The notes: generated from the letters alone by a model not told the origin. Numbered from the stretch's first letter, positions 31,185 to 42,006 are shown. The stretch is 64,000 nt of DNA from Variovorax sp. 679 (GCF_003952185.1 NZ_RXFS01000002.1:62001-126000); one strand, 5' to 3'. Translations and numbers: made by a program.

Positions 31185-32120
31185 ATGGGCTACATCGTTC
31201 GACGCTTTCTCTCGACGCTTCCGGTCATGGCGGTGGTGGCCGTGGTGGTGTTCCTTCTGATCCACCTCTCGCCGGGCGACCCGGCCGCGCTCATCGCGGG
31301 CGACCTCGCCACCACGGAAGACATCGAGAAGCTGCGCGCCGCGCTCGGCCTGAACCTGCCGCTGTGGCAGCAGTTCGCGCTGTGGATCGGCAAGCTCTTC
31401 ACCGGCGACCTGGGCACCTCGATCTTCACGCAGATGCCGGTGGCGCAGTTGCTCGGTCAGCGGCTGGAGCCCACCGTGTCGATCGCCGCGCTGACCATGC
31501 TCATCACGCTGGTGGTGTCGGTGCCGCTGGGCACGCTCGCGGCCTACCGCGCGGGCAGCTGGATCGACCGGCTGGTGATGCTGTTCGCGGTGCTTGCCTT
31601 CTCGGTGCCGGTGTTCCTGGTGGGCTACCTGCTGGTCTACAGCTTCGCGATCCAGCTGCCGTGGTTCCCGGTGCAGGGCTATGTGCGCTTCGCCGACGGT
31701 GCGGGCGACTGGCTGCGCTCGCTGGTGCTGCCCTGCGTGAACCTCGCGTTGGTGTACATCGCGCTGATCACGCGCATGACGCGCGCCACCGTGCTCGAAG
31801 TGCTGCACGAGGACTACATCCGCACCGCGCGCGCCAAGGGCCTGGGCGTGCTGCCGGTGCTGGGGCATGCGCTGCGCAATGCGGCCATCCCCATCGCCAC
31901 CACCGTGGGCGCGGGCATCGCGCTGCTGATCGGCGGCGTGGTGGTCACCGAGACGGTGTTCGCCATTCCGGGCGTGGGCCGGCTGGTGATCGATTCGGTG
32001 CAGCGGCACGACTACCCGGTGATCCAGAGCGTGCTGCTGCTCTCGGCGGGCGTGTACGTGCTGATCAACCTGCTGATCGACCTGAGCTACCGGCTCTTCG
32101 ATCCGCGCATCCAGTACTGA
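31185..32120 (+). CDS. Peptide ABC transporter permease (DppB type)
   Basis: A 311-residue inner-membrane protein with an N-terminal helix, the LSPGDPA motif of DppB/OppB proteins, six predicted helices and the cytoplasmic EAA loop (DYIRTARAKGLG). It ends with VLINLLIDLSYRLFDPRIQY, the family's typical terminus. It is the first of the two permease subunits of the operon's importer. Confidence 0.95.
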   Translation: MGYIVRRFLSTLPVMAVVAVVVFLLIHLSPGDPAALIAGDLATTEDIEKLRAALGLNLPLWQQFALWIGKLFTGDLGTSIFTQMPVAQLLGQRLEPTVSIAALTMLITLVVSVPLGTLAAYRAGSWIDRLVMLFAVLAFSVPVFLVGYLLVYSFAIQLPWFPVQGYVRFADGAGDWLRSLVLPCVNLALVYIALITRMTRATVLEVLHEDYIRTARAKGLGVLPVLGHALRNAAIPIATTVGAGIALLIGGVVVTETVFAIPGVGRLVIDSVQRHDYPVIQSVLLLSAGVYVLINLLIDLSYRLFDPRIQY

Positions 32121-32137
32121 AGAAGAGCTCCCACCCG

Positions 32138-33046
32138 ATGTCCACGGTCCTTCCCTTGAACACCGTCCACGCACCCGAAGCCTCGGCCGGCGACGACGCC
32201 GAAGCGCCCTTCGTCCCGCCGCGCTTCCGCTGGCTGCGCAAGCACCCGACGCTGATCGTCGGCGCGCTGCTGCTGGTCGCGGTGGCGGCGCTCTCCATCG
32301 CCGCGCCGTGGATCGCCACGCACGACCCGCAGGACATCGATCCGCTCGCGCGCATGCAGCTGCCCTCGGCCGAGCACTGGTTCGGCACCGATGCGCTGGG
32401 CCGCGACGTGTTCAGCCGCGCGGTGTGGGGTGGGCGGGTTTCGATGATCGTCGGCGCCTCGGTCGCTGTGCTGGCCACCTTCTTCGGCGTCGCGCTCGGG
32501 CTGGTGGCGGGCTTCGTGCGCTGGGCGGACGGGCCGATCATGCGGGTGATGGACGGCCTCATGGCCATCCCCGGCATCCTGCTGGCCATCGCGCTCATGG
32601 CCGTGACCCGCGCCAGCCTGACGACGGTGATCGTCGCCATCACGGTGCCCGAGATACCGCGCGTGGTGCGGCTGGTGCGCTCGCTGGCGCTCACGCTGCG
32701 CGAGCAGCTCTTCGTGGAGGCCGCGCATGCGGTGGGCACGCGGCTGCCGGTGATCCTGGTGCGCCATGTGCTGCCGAACATCGTGGCGCCGCTGGTGGTG
32801 CAGGCCACCTTCGTGGCGGCCGCCGCCGTGCTGACCGAGGCCGCGCTCTCCTTCCTCGGCGTGGGCGTGCCTTCGCAGACGCCGAGCTGGGGAAACATGA
32901 TGGCCGAGGGCCGCAACTTCGTGGCCGTGGCCTTCCACATCATCCTGTACCCGGGGCTGCTGCTGGCGGCGACGGTGCTGGCCATCAACCTGCTGGGCGA
33001 TGGGCTGCGCGACGCGCTCGACCCGCGCCTGGCGCGACAACTGTGA
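32138..33046 (+). CDS. Peptide ABC transporter permease (DppC type)
   Basis: A 302-residue permease that pairs with the DppB-type subunit. The N-terminal cytoplasmic tail leads into helix one ([20 protein letters not shown]); [15 protein letters not shown] is the DppC hallmark. The EAA-type loop reads [11 protein letters not shown], and the protein ends [15 protein letters not shown]. The ATG at 32138 follows AAGAAGAG. A longer upstream frame is a shadow of the previous genes. Confidence 0.95.
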   Translation: MSTVLPLNTVHAPEASAGDDAEAPFVPPRFRWLRKHPTLIVGALLLVAVAALSIAAPWIATHDPQDIDPLARMQLPSAEHWFGTDALGRDVFSRAVWGGRVSMIVGASVAVLATFFGVALGLVAGFVRWADGPIMRVMDGLMAIPGILLAIALMAVTRASLTTVIVAITVPEIPRVVRLVRSLALTLREQLFVEAAHAVGTRLPVILVRHVLPNIVAPLVVQATFVAAAAVLTEAALSFLGVGVPSQTPSWGNMMAEGRNFVAVAFHIILYPGLLLAATVLAINLLGDGLRDALDPRLARQL

Positions 33047-33059
33047 AGAAGGACATGCC

Positions 33060-34087
<1,028 letters not shown>

Positions 34088-34091
<4 letters not shown>

Positions 34092-35080
34092 CGACAACCG
34101 CTGCAACGCCACTGCTGCAGGTGCGCAACCTGCGCAAGCACTACACGTCGCCCAAGCGCTGGCTGCGGCCGGCCAGACCGTCGATCCAGGCGGTGGACGG
34201 CGTTTCCTTCGACGTCGCGCGCGGCGAGACGCTGTCGCTGGTCGGCGAATCGGGCTGCGGCAAGACGACCACGGCCAAGTCGGTAATGCGGCTGGTGGAG
34301 CCGACCTCGGGCTCGGTGGAGCTCGAAGGCCAGGAGCTGCTGTCGCTGTCCGCCGAGGACATGCGCATGCGCCGGCGCGACCTGCAGATCATTTTTCAGG
34401 ACCCGTATGCCTCGCTGAACCCGCGGCTGACGGCCGGCGACATCGTGGCCGAGCCGCTGCGCAACTTCGGCATGGGCGCATCGGCCGAGCGACGTGAACG
34501 CGTGCAGTGGCTGTTCTCGCGCGTGGGGCTGCGGCCGGAGGCGGTGAAAAAGTTTCCGCACGAGTTCTCGGGCGGCCAGCGGCAGCGCCTGGGCATCGCG
34601 CGGGCGCTGGCGCTGAACCCGAAGCTGATCGTGTGCGACGAGCCGGTGTCCGCACTCGACGTTTCGGTGCAGGCGCAGGTGGTCAACCTGCTGATGGACC
34701 TGCAGGCCGAGTTCGGCATCGCGTATCTCTTCGTCGCGCACGACCTCGCGGTGGTGCGCCACATCAGCCATCGCGTGGCGGTGATGTACCTCGGCCACAT
34801 CGTTGAGATCGCCGACCGCGACACGCTGTTCTCGGCGCCGCTGCATCCCTACACCGAGATTCTTCTGTCGGCGGTGCCGGTGCCCAATCCGCGCACGCCC
34901 GCGCGGCGCATGCTGCTGCAGGGCGATCCGCCGAGCCCGGCCAATCCGCCTTCGGGCTGCCGCTTCCACACCCGCTGCCCGATGGCGCAGGCCGTGTGCA
35001 AGGAGAAGGCGCCGGAGCTGGGCGAGCGGCCGTCGTCGTCCGCGAACGGTAGCCATCTGGTCGCCTGCCATTTCCGCTGA
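34088..35080 (+). CDS. Peptide ABC transporter ATP-binding protein (DppF type)
   Basis: A 330-residue partner ATPase. Walker A is [10 protein letters not shown]-loop [12 protein letters not shown], signature FSGGQRQRL, Walker [12 protein letters not shown] and switch His FVAHDLA. It also ends with the oligo_HPY region ([14 protein letters not shown] and a Cys pair in [10 protein letters not shown]). Together with the other four genes it completes an Opp/Dpp-type importer. Confidence 0.95.
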
Positions 35081-35108
35081 AGAGAAAGAACAAAGAAAGG
35101 ATTCCCCC

Positions 35109-36566
35109 GTGTCCGACAAGCTCCCCCACTACGAACTGCTGATCCGCGGCGGCACCGTGATCGACGGCACCAAGGCGCCGCGCTTCGACGCCGACATCGG
35201 CATCGTGGGCGACCGCATCGTCGCCATCGGCAAGCTGACGGGCCACACGGCCGGACAGACGATCGACGCCACCGGCCGCATCGTCGCGCCCGGCTTCATC
35301 GACTCGCACACGCACGACGACCAGGCGGTGCTGTCGCAGGCGCAGATGCCGTTCAAGGTGTCGCAGGGCGTGACCACGGTGGTGGCGGGCAACTGCGGCA
35401 TCAGCGCCGCTCCGCTGCGCGCCGACATGGACCTGCCGATGCCGCTGAGCCTGCTCGATTCGCCCGCCGAAGGCCGCTTCACCAGCTTCGCCGCGTACCT
35501 CGACGCGCTGCGCGCCACGCCCTCGTCGGTGAACGTGGCGGCGATGGTCGGCCACTCGACTCTGCGCGCCGTGGCGATGGCAGATCTCGACCGCCCCGCG
35601 AACGACGCCGAGATCAAGGCCATGCAGGCGATGGTCGAGGAAGCGATGCAGGCCGGCGCCATCGGCCTGTCGACCGGCACCTTCTACCCGCCCGCCGTGA
35701 AGGCGACGACCGAGGAGATCATCGAGGTCGGCCGCCCGCTCAGTTCGCGCAAGGCGCTGTACGTGACGCACATGCGCGACGAGAGCGACCGCGTGATGGA
35801 GTCGCTGGAAGAAACCTTCCACATCGGCCGCGCGCTCGACATTCCGGTGGTGGTGTCGCACCACAAGGTGCAGAACACGCGCAACTTCGGCAAGACGAAG
35901 GTCACGCTGCCCTTCATCCAGGAGGCGATGAAGCACCAGTGCATCGGGCTCGACTGCTATCCGTACACCGCCGGCTCCACCATGATCCGCACCGACCGCG
36001 GGATGATGGAAGGCCGCGTGCTCATCGCCTCGAGCGTGCCGCACCCCGAATGCGCGGGCCGCGACCTGAAGGACATCGCGGCCGAATGGGGCGTTTCTGG
36101 CGAAGAGGCTGCGAAACGGCTGCAGCCCGGCAGCGCGATCTATTTCATGATGGACGAGGACGACGTGCAGCGCATCCTCGCCTTCGACGAGACCATGATC
36201 GGCTCGGACGGCATTCCGCTGGGCGACAAGCCGCATCCGCGCCTGTGGGGCACCTTCCCGCGCGTGCTGGGGCACTACAGCCGCGACGTGGGCCTGTTTC
36301 CGCTGGAAACGGCGGTATGGAAGATGACCGGGCTCACGGCGCGCAACTTCGGCCTGCACGAGCGCGGCACGCTGAAGCCGGGCCACCACGCCGACGTGGT
36401 GATCTTCAACGCCGCGACGGTGCGCGACACCGCGAACTACGAATCGCCGATGCAGCCGGCCGAGGGCATCGATGCGGTGATCGTGAATGGCGCCCTGACC
36501 TGGCGCAACGGAGCGCACTGCGGCGTGCGCAACGGGCAGGTGATCACGCGGCGCGTGACTGCCTGA
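35109..36566 (+). CDS. N-acyl-D-amino-acid deacylase (D-aminoacylase)
   Basis: A 485-residue amidohydrolase. Metal ligands appear in DSHTHDDQ, and the D-aminoacylase features [36 protein letters not shown] and [18 protein letters not shown] are all present. These enzymes release D-amino acids from N-acyl-D-amino acids in the cytosol. The start is a GTG at 35109; an AAGAAAGGA purine run lies upstream. It closes the operon begun by the DAO-type oxidoreductase: import by the ABC system, deacylation here, then oxidation of the D-amino acid is a consistent route (inference). Confidence 0.93.
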   Translation: MSDKLPHYELLIRGGTVIDGTKAPRFDADIGIVGDRIVAIGKLTGHTAGQTIDATGRIVAPGFIDSHTHDDQAVLSQAQMPFKVSQGVTTVVAGNCGISAAPLRADMDLPMPLSLLDSPAEGRFTSFAAYLDALRATPSSVNVAAMVGHSTLRAVAMADLDRPANDAEIKAMQAMVEEAMQAGAIGLSTGTFYPPAVKATTEEIIEVGRPLSSRKALYVTHMRDESDRVMESLEETFHIGRALDIPVVVSHHKVQNTRNFGKTKVTLPFIQEAMKHQCIGLDCYPYTAGSTMIRTDRGMMEGRVLIASSVPHPECAGRDLKDIAAEWGVSGEEAAKRLQPGSAIYFMMDEDDVQRILAFDETMIGSDGIPLGDKPHPRLWGTFPRVLGHYSRDVGLFPLETAVWKMTGLTARNFGLHERGTLKPGHHADVVIFNAATVRDTANYESPMQPAEGIDAVIVNGALTWRNGAHCGVRNGQVITRRVTA

Positions 36567-36581
36567 AAGGCTTGAGCAGGC

Positions 36582-36794
36582 TCAGTCTGGAGCGTTCATC
36601 ACGCGGTCGAACTCTTCGTCCGCCGGCACGTTGTCGGCATCGAGTTCGCTCGCGTCGGTGAGATCGATGCCCGTTTCATCCGACAGATCGTCGGACACGT
36701 CGCTGTCCTGCTCCTCGAAGTCATCGACAGGCGTGTCGTCCTCGTCGTCTTCGGCGGGCGAGGCGGATCGCGCGGTGGCGTCGATGGTGTTCAT
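36582..36794 (-). CDS. Small acidic hypothetical protein
   Basis: A 70-residue, extremely acidic protein (about a third Asp/Glu) with no hydrophobic segment, so soluble and probably disordered. Translation has a good ribosome site (GAGGAA, 8 nt before the ATG at 36794). Composition resembles DNA-mimic or chaperone-tail proteins, but no family is recognised. It is convergent with the D-aminoacylase gene and lies 16 nt from its stop. Confidence 0.6.
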   Translation of the reverse strand: MNTIDATARSASPAEDDEDDTPVDDFEEQDSDVSDDLSDETGIDLTDASELDADNVPADEEFDRVMNAPD

Positions 36795-36913
36795 GATCGG
36801 TTCCTCGGCTTGTTCCTGACAGACCCCCTATGGTGCGCCTGTTTTGGCCGTTCCGGTTCATCCGGCGCGCAGCGTCGGTGTCGGAAAGTTTCCAGCCGGG
36901 CTGCCGACGGCCG

Positions 36914-37795
36914 TCAGTCCTTGTGCACGTGGCCGTGCTCGCCGTGGCCCGGGTCGTCGTGGCCGTGGTCGTGCCCATGCTCGCCGTGCGCGAGACGGCT
37001 CACCAGCGTGACCAGCACGATGCCCGCGGCCAGCCACAGGATCTGCGCGGCCGTCTGGCGCGCCGGCAGGCGCTTCTGCAGCTGCGGAATCAGGTCGGCC
37101 AGCGCCACGTAGACGAAGCTGCTGCCGGCCAGCACCAGGAAGTACGGCAGCAGGCCGTGCAACTGGTCGACCAGCCACCAGCCCGCGATGCCGCCCAGCG
37201 CGGTCATGGTGCCGGCGAGCGACACCTTCACCAGCGCCGCGCGCTGGTTGGCCGAGCTCTGGCGCAGCACGACCAGGTCGCCGATGTGATGCGGAATCTC
37301 GTGCGCCAGCACTGCGAGCGCTGCCACCAGGCCCAGGCGCAGGTCGGCGGTGAAGGCAGAGGCGATCAGGATGCCGTCGCCGAAGCAGTGCACGCTGTCG
37401 CCGGTGAGCACTGCCCAGCCGCCGGTGCGGGGGCCGTGTTCGTGCGCATGGGAGTGGTCGTGTCCATGGTGGTGGTCGTGGCCATCGTGCCCGTCGCCAT
37501 GGTGATGCTCATGCCCGTGGTGCCACAGCTCGGCCTTGTCGAGCAGGAAGAAGAACACCAGCCCGAACAGCAGCACGCCGAAGAGCAGCGCGGGCTCGAT
37601 GCGGCTTTCGAAGGCCTCGGGCAGCAGGTGCATGAAGGCGGTGGCGAGCAGCGCGCCGGCCGCCAGGCTCAGCAGGTGCTGCGGGTTCACGCCGCCCGAG
37701 CCGCTGCGCACGCCCACCTTCAGCAAGAAGGCCGCGAGCCAGACGCTTCCGATACCGGCAACCAGGGTCGCCGCGATGATGACTATCAAATTCAT
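36914..37795 (-). CDS. ZIP-family metal (zinc/iron) transporter with two His-rich regions
   Basis: A 293-residue membrane protein with about eight helices. The ZIP transport motifs are HCFGDGILIAS and LAHEIPHHIGD, which supply the metal site in the membrane. A cytoplasmic-type loop near residues 92-125 is packed with His, Gly and Asp, and the C-terminal tail is a second His/Asp cluster. Two such clusters suggest strong metal buffering or sensing. Probably imports zinc or another divalent metal across the inner membrane. It follows its own promoter in a 120-bp gap; nothing nearby shows a regulator. Confidence 0.9.
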   Translation of the reverse strand: MNLIVIIAATLVAGIGSVWLAAFLLKVGVRSGSGGVNPQHLLSLAAGALLATAFMHLLPEAFESRIEPALLFGVLLFGLVFFFLLDKAELWHHGHEHHHGDGHDGHDHHHGHDHSHAHEHGPRTGGWAVLTGDSVHCFGDGILIASAFTADLRLGLVAALAVLAHEIPHHIGDLVVLRQSSANQRAALVKVSLAGTMTALGGIAGWWLVDQLHGLLPYFLVLAGSSFVYVALADLIPQLQKRLPARQTAAQILWLAAGIVLVTLVSRLAHGEHGHDHGHDDPGHGEHGHVHKD

Positions 37796-37856
37796 AGCTG
37801 CTTGCGCAAGAAAGACGGCCCCTGGAGATGTTCCAGCAAGGCCGTTGTCCGTTCAT

Positions 37857-37887
37857 AAAAAGAGAAAGGCCGTCATTCGACGGCCTT
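37857..37887 (-). terminator. Rho-independent terminator after the dienelactone hydrolase gene
   Basis: A 9-bp perfect stem (37866-37874 with 37879-37887), 4-base loop, followed on the minus strand by a T-rich run. It separates the hydrolase transcript from the ZIP transporter gene. Confidence 0.85.
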
Positions 37888-37915
37888 CGGCGGGGGTGGC
37901 TACAGGGCGCCGTCT

Positions 37916-38812
37916 TCAGGCGACGCCATTGGCTTTGAACCAGGCCGTGGCGCGCTGCCAGCCGTCTTCCGCCGCGCTCTTGACGTAGCTGGGGCGGTAG
38001 TCGGCATGGAATGCATGGCCTGCCTCGGGGTACACGACGAAGCTCGATGCCTTGGCCGCCGGAGTCCCATTGGCCAGAGCAGCTTTCATCTTATCAACCG
38101 TGTCAAGGGGGATGCCCTGGTCTTTTCCGCCGTACAGGCCGAGCACCGGCGCCTGCAGGTTGGCGGCGATGTCGACGGGGTGCTTCGGCTGGAGTTCGCT
38201 GGCCTGGCCGACCAGCCGGCCGTACCACGCAACGCCCGCCTTGACCTTGCCGGTGGCCGCATAGAGCCAGACGATGCGTCCGCCCCAGCAGAAGCCGGTG
38301 ATGCCGGCCTTGCTGGTATCGCCGCCGTTGGCCTTGGCATAGGCCAGCGCGCCGTCGAGGTCGGCCAGGACTTGTGCGTCGGGCACCTTGGTGACGACCT
38401 CGGCCTGCAGCTTGGGAATGTCGGTGTAGCCGCGCGGGTCGCCCTGGCGGGCGTAGAGCTCAGGCGCGATGGCCAGGTAGCCGAGTTGGGCAAAGCGGCG
38501 GCAGGTGTCGGCGATGTACTCGTGCACGCCGAAGATTTCCTGGATCACCAGGATCACCGGCAGGCCGGTCTTGCCGGCGGGCGCGGCCGCGTAGGCGGGC
38601 ACGTCGAAACCGTTGACGGTGTACTTGATCGGGCCGGCCTTCAGGCCTTCGGCCGAGGTACTGATGGCGGTCTGCGCGGCCACCGGCAGCACGGCGGCTG
38701 CATAGCCCACGCCGATGGCGGCCTTGAGTGCGGTGCGGCGCGTGGCGCCCTGCTCTGTGCTCTCGCCGGGGCGAAGCGAATCGAAGTCGGAACGGCTGTC
38801 GTCGAGAGGCAT
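37916..38812 (-). CDS. Dienelactone hydrolase family protein, exported
   Basis: A 298-residue alpha/beta hydrolase. The nucleophile is the Cys in GFCWGGR, the acid Asp is in GGKDQGIP and the His in AGHAFHADY, matching the Cys-Asp-His triad of dienelactone hydrolases. A twin-Arg containing N-terminal signal (TRRTALKAAIGVGYAAAVL) suggests export by Tat. Start ATG 38812 follows GGAG; an upstream ATG at 38857 is possible. Exported members are poorly characterised; the substrate is unknown, and no chlorocatechol genes are nearby. Confidence 0.88.
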   Translation of the reverse strand: MPLDDSRSDFDSLRPGESTEQGATRRTALKAAIGVGYAAAVLPVAAQTAISTSAEGLKAGPIKYTVNGFDVPAYAAAPAGKTGLPVILVIQEIFGVHEYIADTCRRFAQLGYLAIAPELYARQGDPRGYTDIPKLQAEVVTKVPDAQVLADLDGALAYAKANGGDTSKAGITGFCWGGRIVWLYAATGKVKAGVAWYGRLVGQASELQPKHPVDIAANLQAPVLGLYGGKDQGIPLDTVDKMKAALANGTPAAKASSFVVYPEAGHAFHADYRPSYVKSAAEDGWQRATAWFKANGVA

Positions 38813-38915
38813 GGAATGGGCTCCGGTTGGATCGTCGGACAAGGGGCGTTGCGCCATGAAAAAACGCACGCCGCAATGTAGGCGAAATCGGCCGGTGCCT
38901 CTATGCCCCCTGGTC

Positions 38916-39659
38916 TCAGTGGGGTTGCGGCACCCCGTAGGCACGGCGTGCCAGCGCCGCTGCCAGCACCTGCGCGGGATCGACGAGATCGAGCCCCGCC
39001 ACCGCGGCCGAGCCCTGCAGGCCCAGCGGCACCTCGGTGCAGCCCATGACGATGGAGACGGGGCCGTGGCGCCCGGCCAGCCGCAGCGCCACGTCGGAGA
39101 AACACTGCTCGGCGAGCTGCATGTTGCCGGCCTTCACGCCCTCGAAAATGCCGCGCGTGATGATCTGGCGCTCCTCGGGCAGCGGCACGTGGCAGTCCAG
39201 GCCCTCCTCGGCCAGCGCCTTCTCGTAAAGACGGATGCGATAGGTGCCTTCGGTGGCCATGAGCGCCACGCCGGTCGCTCCCTGCGACGCGAGGTGTCGC
39301 GCCGTCTCGCGCGCCATGTGCAGCAGCTCCACCTGCGGAAAGCGCTCCTGCAGGCTGGCGTGCCATGCGTGGGCCGTGTTGCAGGCGATGGCCACGGTCC
39401 GGCTGCCGAGCGCGGCCAGCCGGCCCAGCGCCTGCAGCATCGGCTCCAGCGGCTGGTGCGCGCCCTGATCGACCGAAGCCAGTGCCTCGGTGCGATCGGG
39501 CACCGGCACCTGCGCAAGCCAGTGCTCGGGAAAGGACTGGTCGCGCACCGGCTCGCCGCGCGCACGCATCTGCTGCGTGCAGGCCTGCACGAAGAGCCGC
39601 ACGAAGTCGGCACCCGCCGCGGGGCCCATGCCTCCAAGAATGCCGACAACCTGCGTCAC
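38916..39659 (-). CDS. Aspartate/glutamate racemase family protein
   Basis: A 247-residue cofactor-independent racemase. The two catalytic cysteines lie in IACNTAH and MGCTEVPLGL; the N-terminal GILGGMGPAAGADF is the family start motif. Such enzymes interconvert L- and D-Asp or Glu (or related acids) by two-base catalysis. It lies 37 nt after the gene for an acidic amino-acid receptor in the same direction, so the pair probably imports and racemises Asp/Glu. It is a second D-amino acid element within 4 kb of the D-aminoacylase operon. Confidence 0.92.
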   Translation of the reverse strand: MTQVVGILGGMGPAAGADFVRLFVQACTQQMRARGEPVRDQSFPEHWLAQVPVPDRTEALASVDQGAHQPLEPMLQALGRLAALGSRTVAIACNTAHAWHASLQERFPQVELLHMARETARHLASQGATGVALMATEGTYRIRLYEKALAEEGLDCHVPLPEERQIITRGIFEGVKAGNMQLAEQCFSDVALRLAGRHGPVSIVMGCTEVPLGLQGSAAVAGLDLVDPAQVLAAALARRAYGVPQPH

Positions 39660-39696
39660 TGCAACTTCCTTTTCTTTCTCTCTCGCCGCGCCGTTG

Positions 39697-40587
39697 TCAG
39701 GTCGCCGGCTTGTCGCTGAGGGCCTTGAGGTTTTCCTTGAGCTGCGGGCTCATCGGCAGGTTCAGCGGCACGTTCTTCGGCGGAATCGGTTGCATGAACC
39801 ACTTGTTGTAGAGCTTCTCGAACTCGCCGCTCTTCATGAGGCCCGCGAAGGTGTCGTCCACCAGCTTCTTGAAGGCGGGGTCGTCCTTGGGCAGCATGCA
39901 GGCGTAGGGCTCGACCTGCAGCGAATCGCCCACCACCTCGAAGTCGCCCGGCGTCTTGGCATTGGCGATCAGGCCGTACAGCAGGATGTCGTCCATCGCG
40001 AAGGCCGCGGCGCGGTCGCTCTCGACCAGCAGGAACGAATCGGCGTGGTCCTTGCCGAGCACGATGTCCATGCCGAGGCTCTTCTCGGTGTTGTACTTTC
40101 GCATGACCAGGGCGTTGGTGGTGCCGGTGGTGCTGGCGACGGTCTTCTTCGCGAGGTCGGCGTAGTTCTTGATCTTCGAAGACTTCTTCACCAGCAGGCG
40201 CGTGCCGGTGTAGAAGTGGTTGATGGCGAAGGCCACGTCCTTGCCGCGCGCGGTGTTGTTGGTAGTGGAGCCGCACTCCAGGTCGACTGTGCCGTTGGTG
40301 ATGAGCGGGATGCGGTTCTGCGAGGTCACGGGCATCAACGCCACTTGCAGGTTGGGCTTGTTCAGCTTCTTCTTCACCGCCTCGACCACGGCGTTGGAGA
40401 GGTCGACCGCCATCCCGATCGGCTTGTTGGGGCCGTCGAGGTAGCTGAAGGGCACCGACGACTCGCGATAGGAGAGCGTGATCTTGCCGGACTCGGCGAT
40501 CTTGGCCAGCGTGTCGGCGGCCTGTGCGCCGGTGGCGGTGAAGAGCACCGTGGCGGCCATGGAAGCCATCAGGACGGAGAGTTTCAT
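39697..40587 (-). CDS. Amino acid ABC transporter substrate-binding protein (GltI-like)
   Basis: A 296-residue periplasmic receptor with a signal peptide (MKLSVLMASMAATVL, cut near GAQAAD). The SBP_bac_3 body has ITLSYRESSVPFSYLDG, DLECGSTTNN and AAAFAMDDILLYG, as in glutamate/aspartate-binding GltI. Start MKLSV at 40587 is preferred because AAGG lies just upstream. No permease or ATPase genes adjoin it, so it must use an importer encoded elsewhere. It forms an operon with the racemase. Confidence 0.9.
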   Translation of the reverse strand: MKLSVLMASMAATVLFTATGAQAADTLAKIAESGKITLSYRESSVPFSYLDGPNKPIGMAVDLSNAVVEAVKKKLNKPNLQVALMPVTSQNRIPLITNGTVDLECGSTTNNTARGKDVAFAINHFYTGTRLLVKKSSKIKNYADLAKKTVASTTGTTNALVMRKYNTEKSLGMDIVLGKDHADSFLLVESDRAAAFAMDDILLYGLIANAKTPGDFEVVGDSLQVEPYACMLPKDDPAFKKLVDDTFAGLMKSGEFEKLYNKWFMQPIPPKNVPLNLPMSPQLKENLKALSDKPAT

Positions 40588-40779
40588 TCGAGCCTTCATT
40601 CGGTTGAACTGAACAGGCGGCCAGTGTAGGAACGAGGGCGACAAAACCACAAATTCCAAATGAAACCTGGGCCATGCCCAAAGGTTATGGGCCGGGGTTC
40701 TTTTGGCATTTCCGGCCGGGACCGCGCGCGCCTACAGTCACGGCTTCAGTTCTCGATCAACCTCCGGAAAGTTGCCTCC
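40588..40779. promoter_or_regulatory. Divergent promoter region (amino acid receptor / DadA-like)
   Basis: These 192 bp hold a shared control region for two genes that both concern amino acids. I see no clear palindrome or classic -35/-10 pair; the TTGCGT motif of the XRE-cupin regulator is absent. Confidence 0.4.
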
Positions 40780-42006
40780 ATGCATGTGTGTGTGCTCGGT
40801 GCCGGCATCGTGGGCCTGGCAACCGCCTGGCAGCTCGAACGCCGGGGCTATCAGGTCACCGTGATCGACCGCGCCGCGCCCGGCTCGGGCGCGAGCGGCG
40901 GCAACGGCGCGCAGCTCAGCTATTCGTACGTGCAGCCGCTGGCCGATCCGTCGATCTGGAAGCAGCTGCCCAAGCTGCTGCTGTCGCCCGCCTCGCCGCT
41001 CAAGCTGCGGCCGCAGCTCGATCCGCTGCAGTGGCGCTGGGGCATGGAATTTCTCGCGGCCTGCAATGCAAACACCTCGCGCGACACCACGGCCAGGCTG
41101 CTGGAGCTGGCCGCCTCGAGCCGCGTCGAGTTCGAGGCGATGCGTGCCGAGCTCACGCCCGATTGCGATTTCTCCGCCACCGGCAAGCTGGTGCTGTATG
41201 CCAGTGCAGCCTCGCTCGAAGGTGCGCGGGCACAGCTCGAACTGCAGCGCACCATGGGCAGCGAGCAGCGGCTGGTGACGCCCGAAGAATGCGTCGCCAT
41301 CGAGCCCGCGCTCGCCGGCTACCGCGACCAGATGGCGGGCGCCGTGCACACGCCGAGCGAATGCGCAGCCGACTGCCTCAAGGTGTGCACCGAGTTGACG
41401 AAGGCATTGAGCGCGCGCGGCGTACGCTTCTTGTCCGGTACCGACGTACACGGCTTCGCGCGCAAGGCAAACCGCATCGCGGCAGCACGCACCAGCGACG
41501 GCGAGGTGGAGGCCGACGCCTTCGTGATGGCGCTGGGCTCGGCCTCGCACAGGCTGGGGCGCGCGCTTGGAGCCTACCTGCCGGTGTATCCGCTCAAGGG
41601 CTACAGCATCACGGTGGAAGTCGATCCCGCGCCCGGCGCCGCGCCGCACGTGAACGTGACGGACAGCGCACGCAAGGTTGTTTTCGCACGCATCGGATCG
41701 CGCCTGCGCGTGGCGGGCATGGCCGAGCTCGTGGGGCACGACGCGAGCATTCCGGCCACGCGCATCGAAACCCTGGCAGCCGCCACGCGCGCCCTCTTCC
41801 CGCATGCGAGCCGGCTCGAGGAACTGCATCCATGGACCGGCATGCGCCCCGCCACGCCCAAGGGGCTGCCGATCATCGGACGGCTCGGCAGCGCTCCGTC
41901 GAACATGCTGTTCAACACCGGCCACGGCGCGCTGGGTTTCACGCTGGCCTTCGGCTCGGCGCTTCGGATCGCGCAGGCGCTGGATCCTGCGGCTTCGGCA
42001 GCCTGA
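40780..42006 (+). CDS. dadA: D-amino acid dehydrogenase (DadA-like)
   Basis: A 408-residue membrane-associated flavoprotein. FAD binding is by VLGAGIVGLATAWQLERRG with Asp in VIDRA; GSGASGGNGAQLSYSYVQPLADP and LKGYSITVEV are DadA landmarks; the end shows GMRPATPKGLPIIG and NTGHGALGFTLAFGSA. DadA oxidises D-Ala and other D-amino acids to keto acids, passing electrons to the respiratory chain. Start ATG 40780 was chosen by family. Its last 68 bp overlap the convergent PepSY gene. Pairing with the divergent racemase/receptor genes suggests D-Asp/D-Glu or broad D-amino acid catabolism. Confidence 0.92.
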   Translation: MHVCVLGAGIVGLATAWQLERRGYQVTVIDRAAPGSGASGGNGAQLSYSYVQPLADPSIWKQLPKLLLSPASPLKLRPQLDPLQWRWGMEFLAACNANTSRDTTARLLELAASSRVEFEAMRAELTPDCDFSATGKLVLYASAASLEGARAQLELQRTMGSEQRLVTPEECVAIEPALAGYRDQMAGAVHTPSECAADCLKVCTELTKALSARGVRFLSGTDVHGFARKANRIAAARTSDGEVEADAFVMALGSASHRLGRALGAYLPVYPLKGYSITVEVDPAPGAAPHVNVTDSARKVVFARIGSRLRVAGMAELVGHDASIPATRIETLAAATRALFPHASRLEELHPWTGMRPATPKGLPIIGRLGSAPSNMLFNTGHGALGFTLAFGSALRIAQALDPAASAA

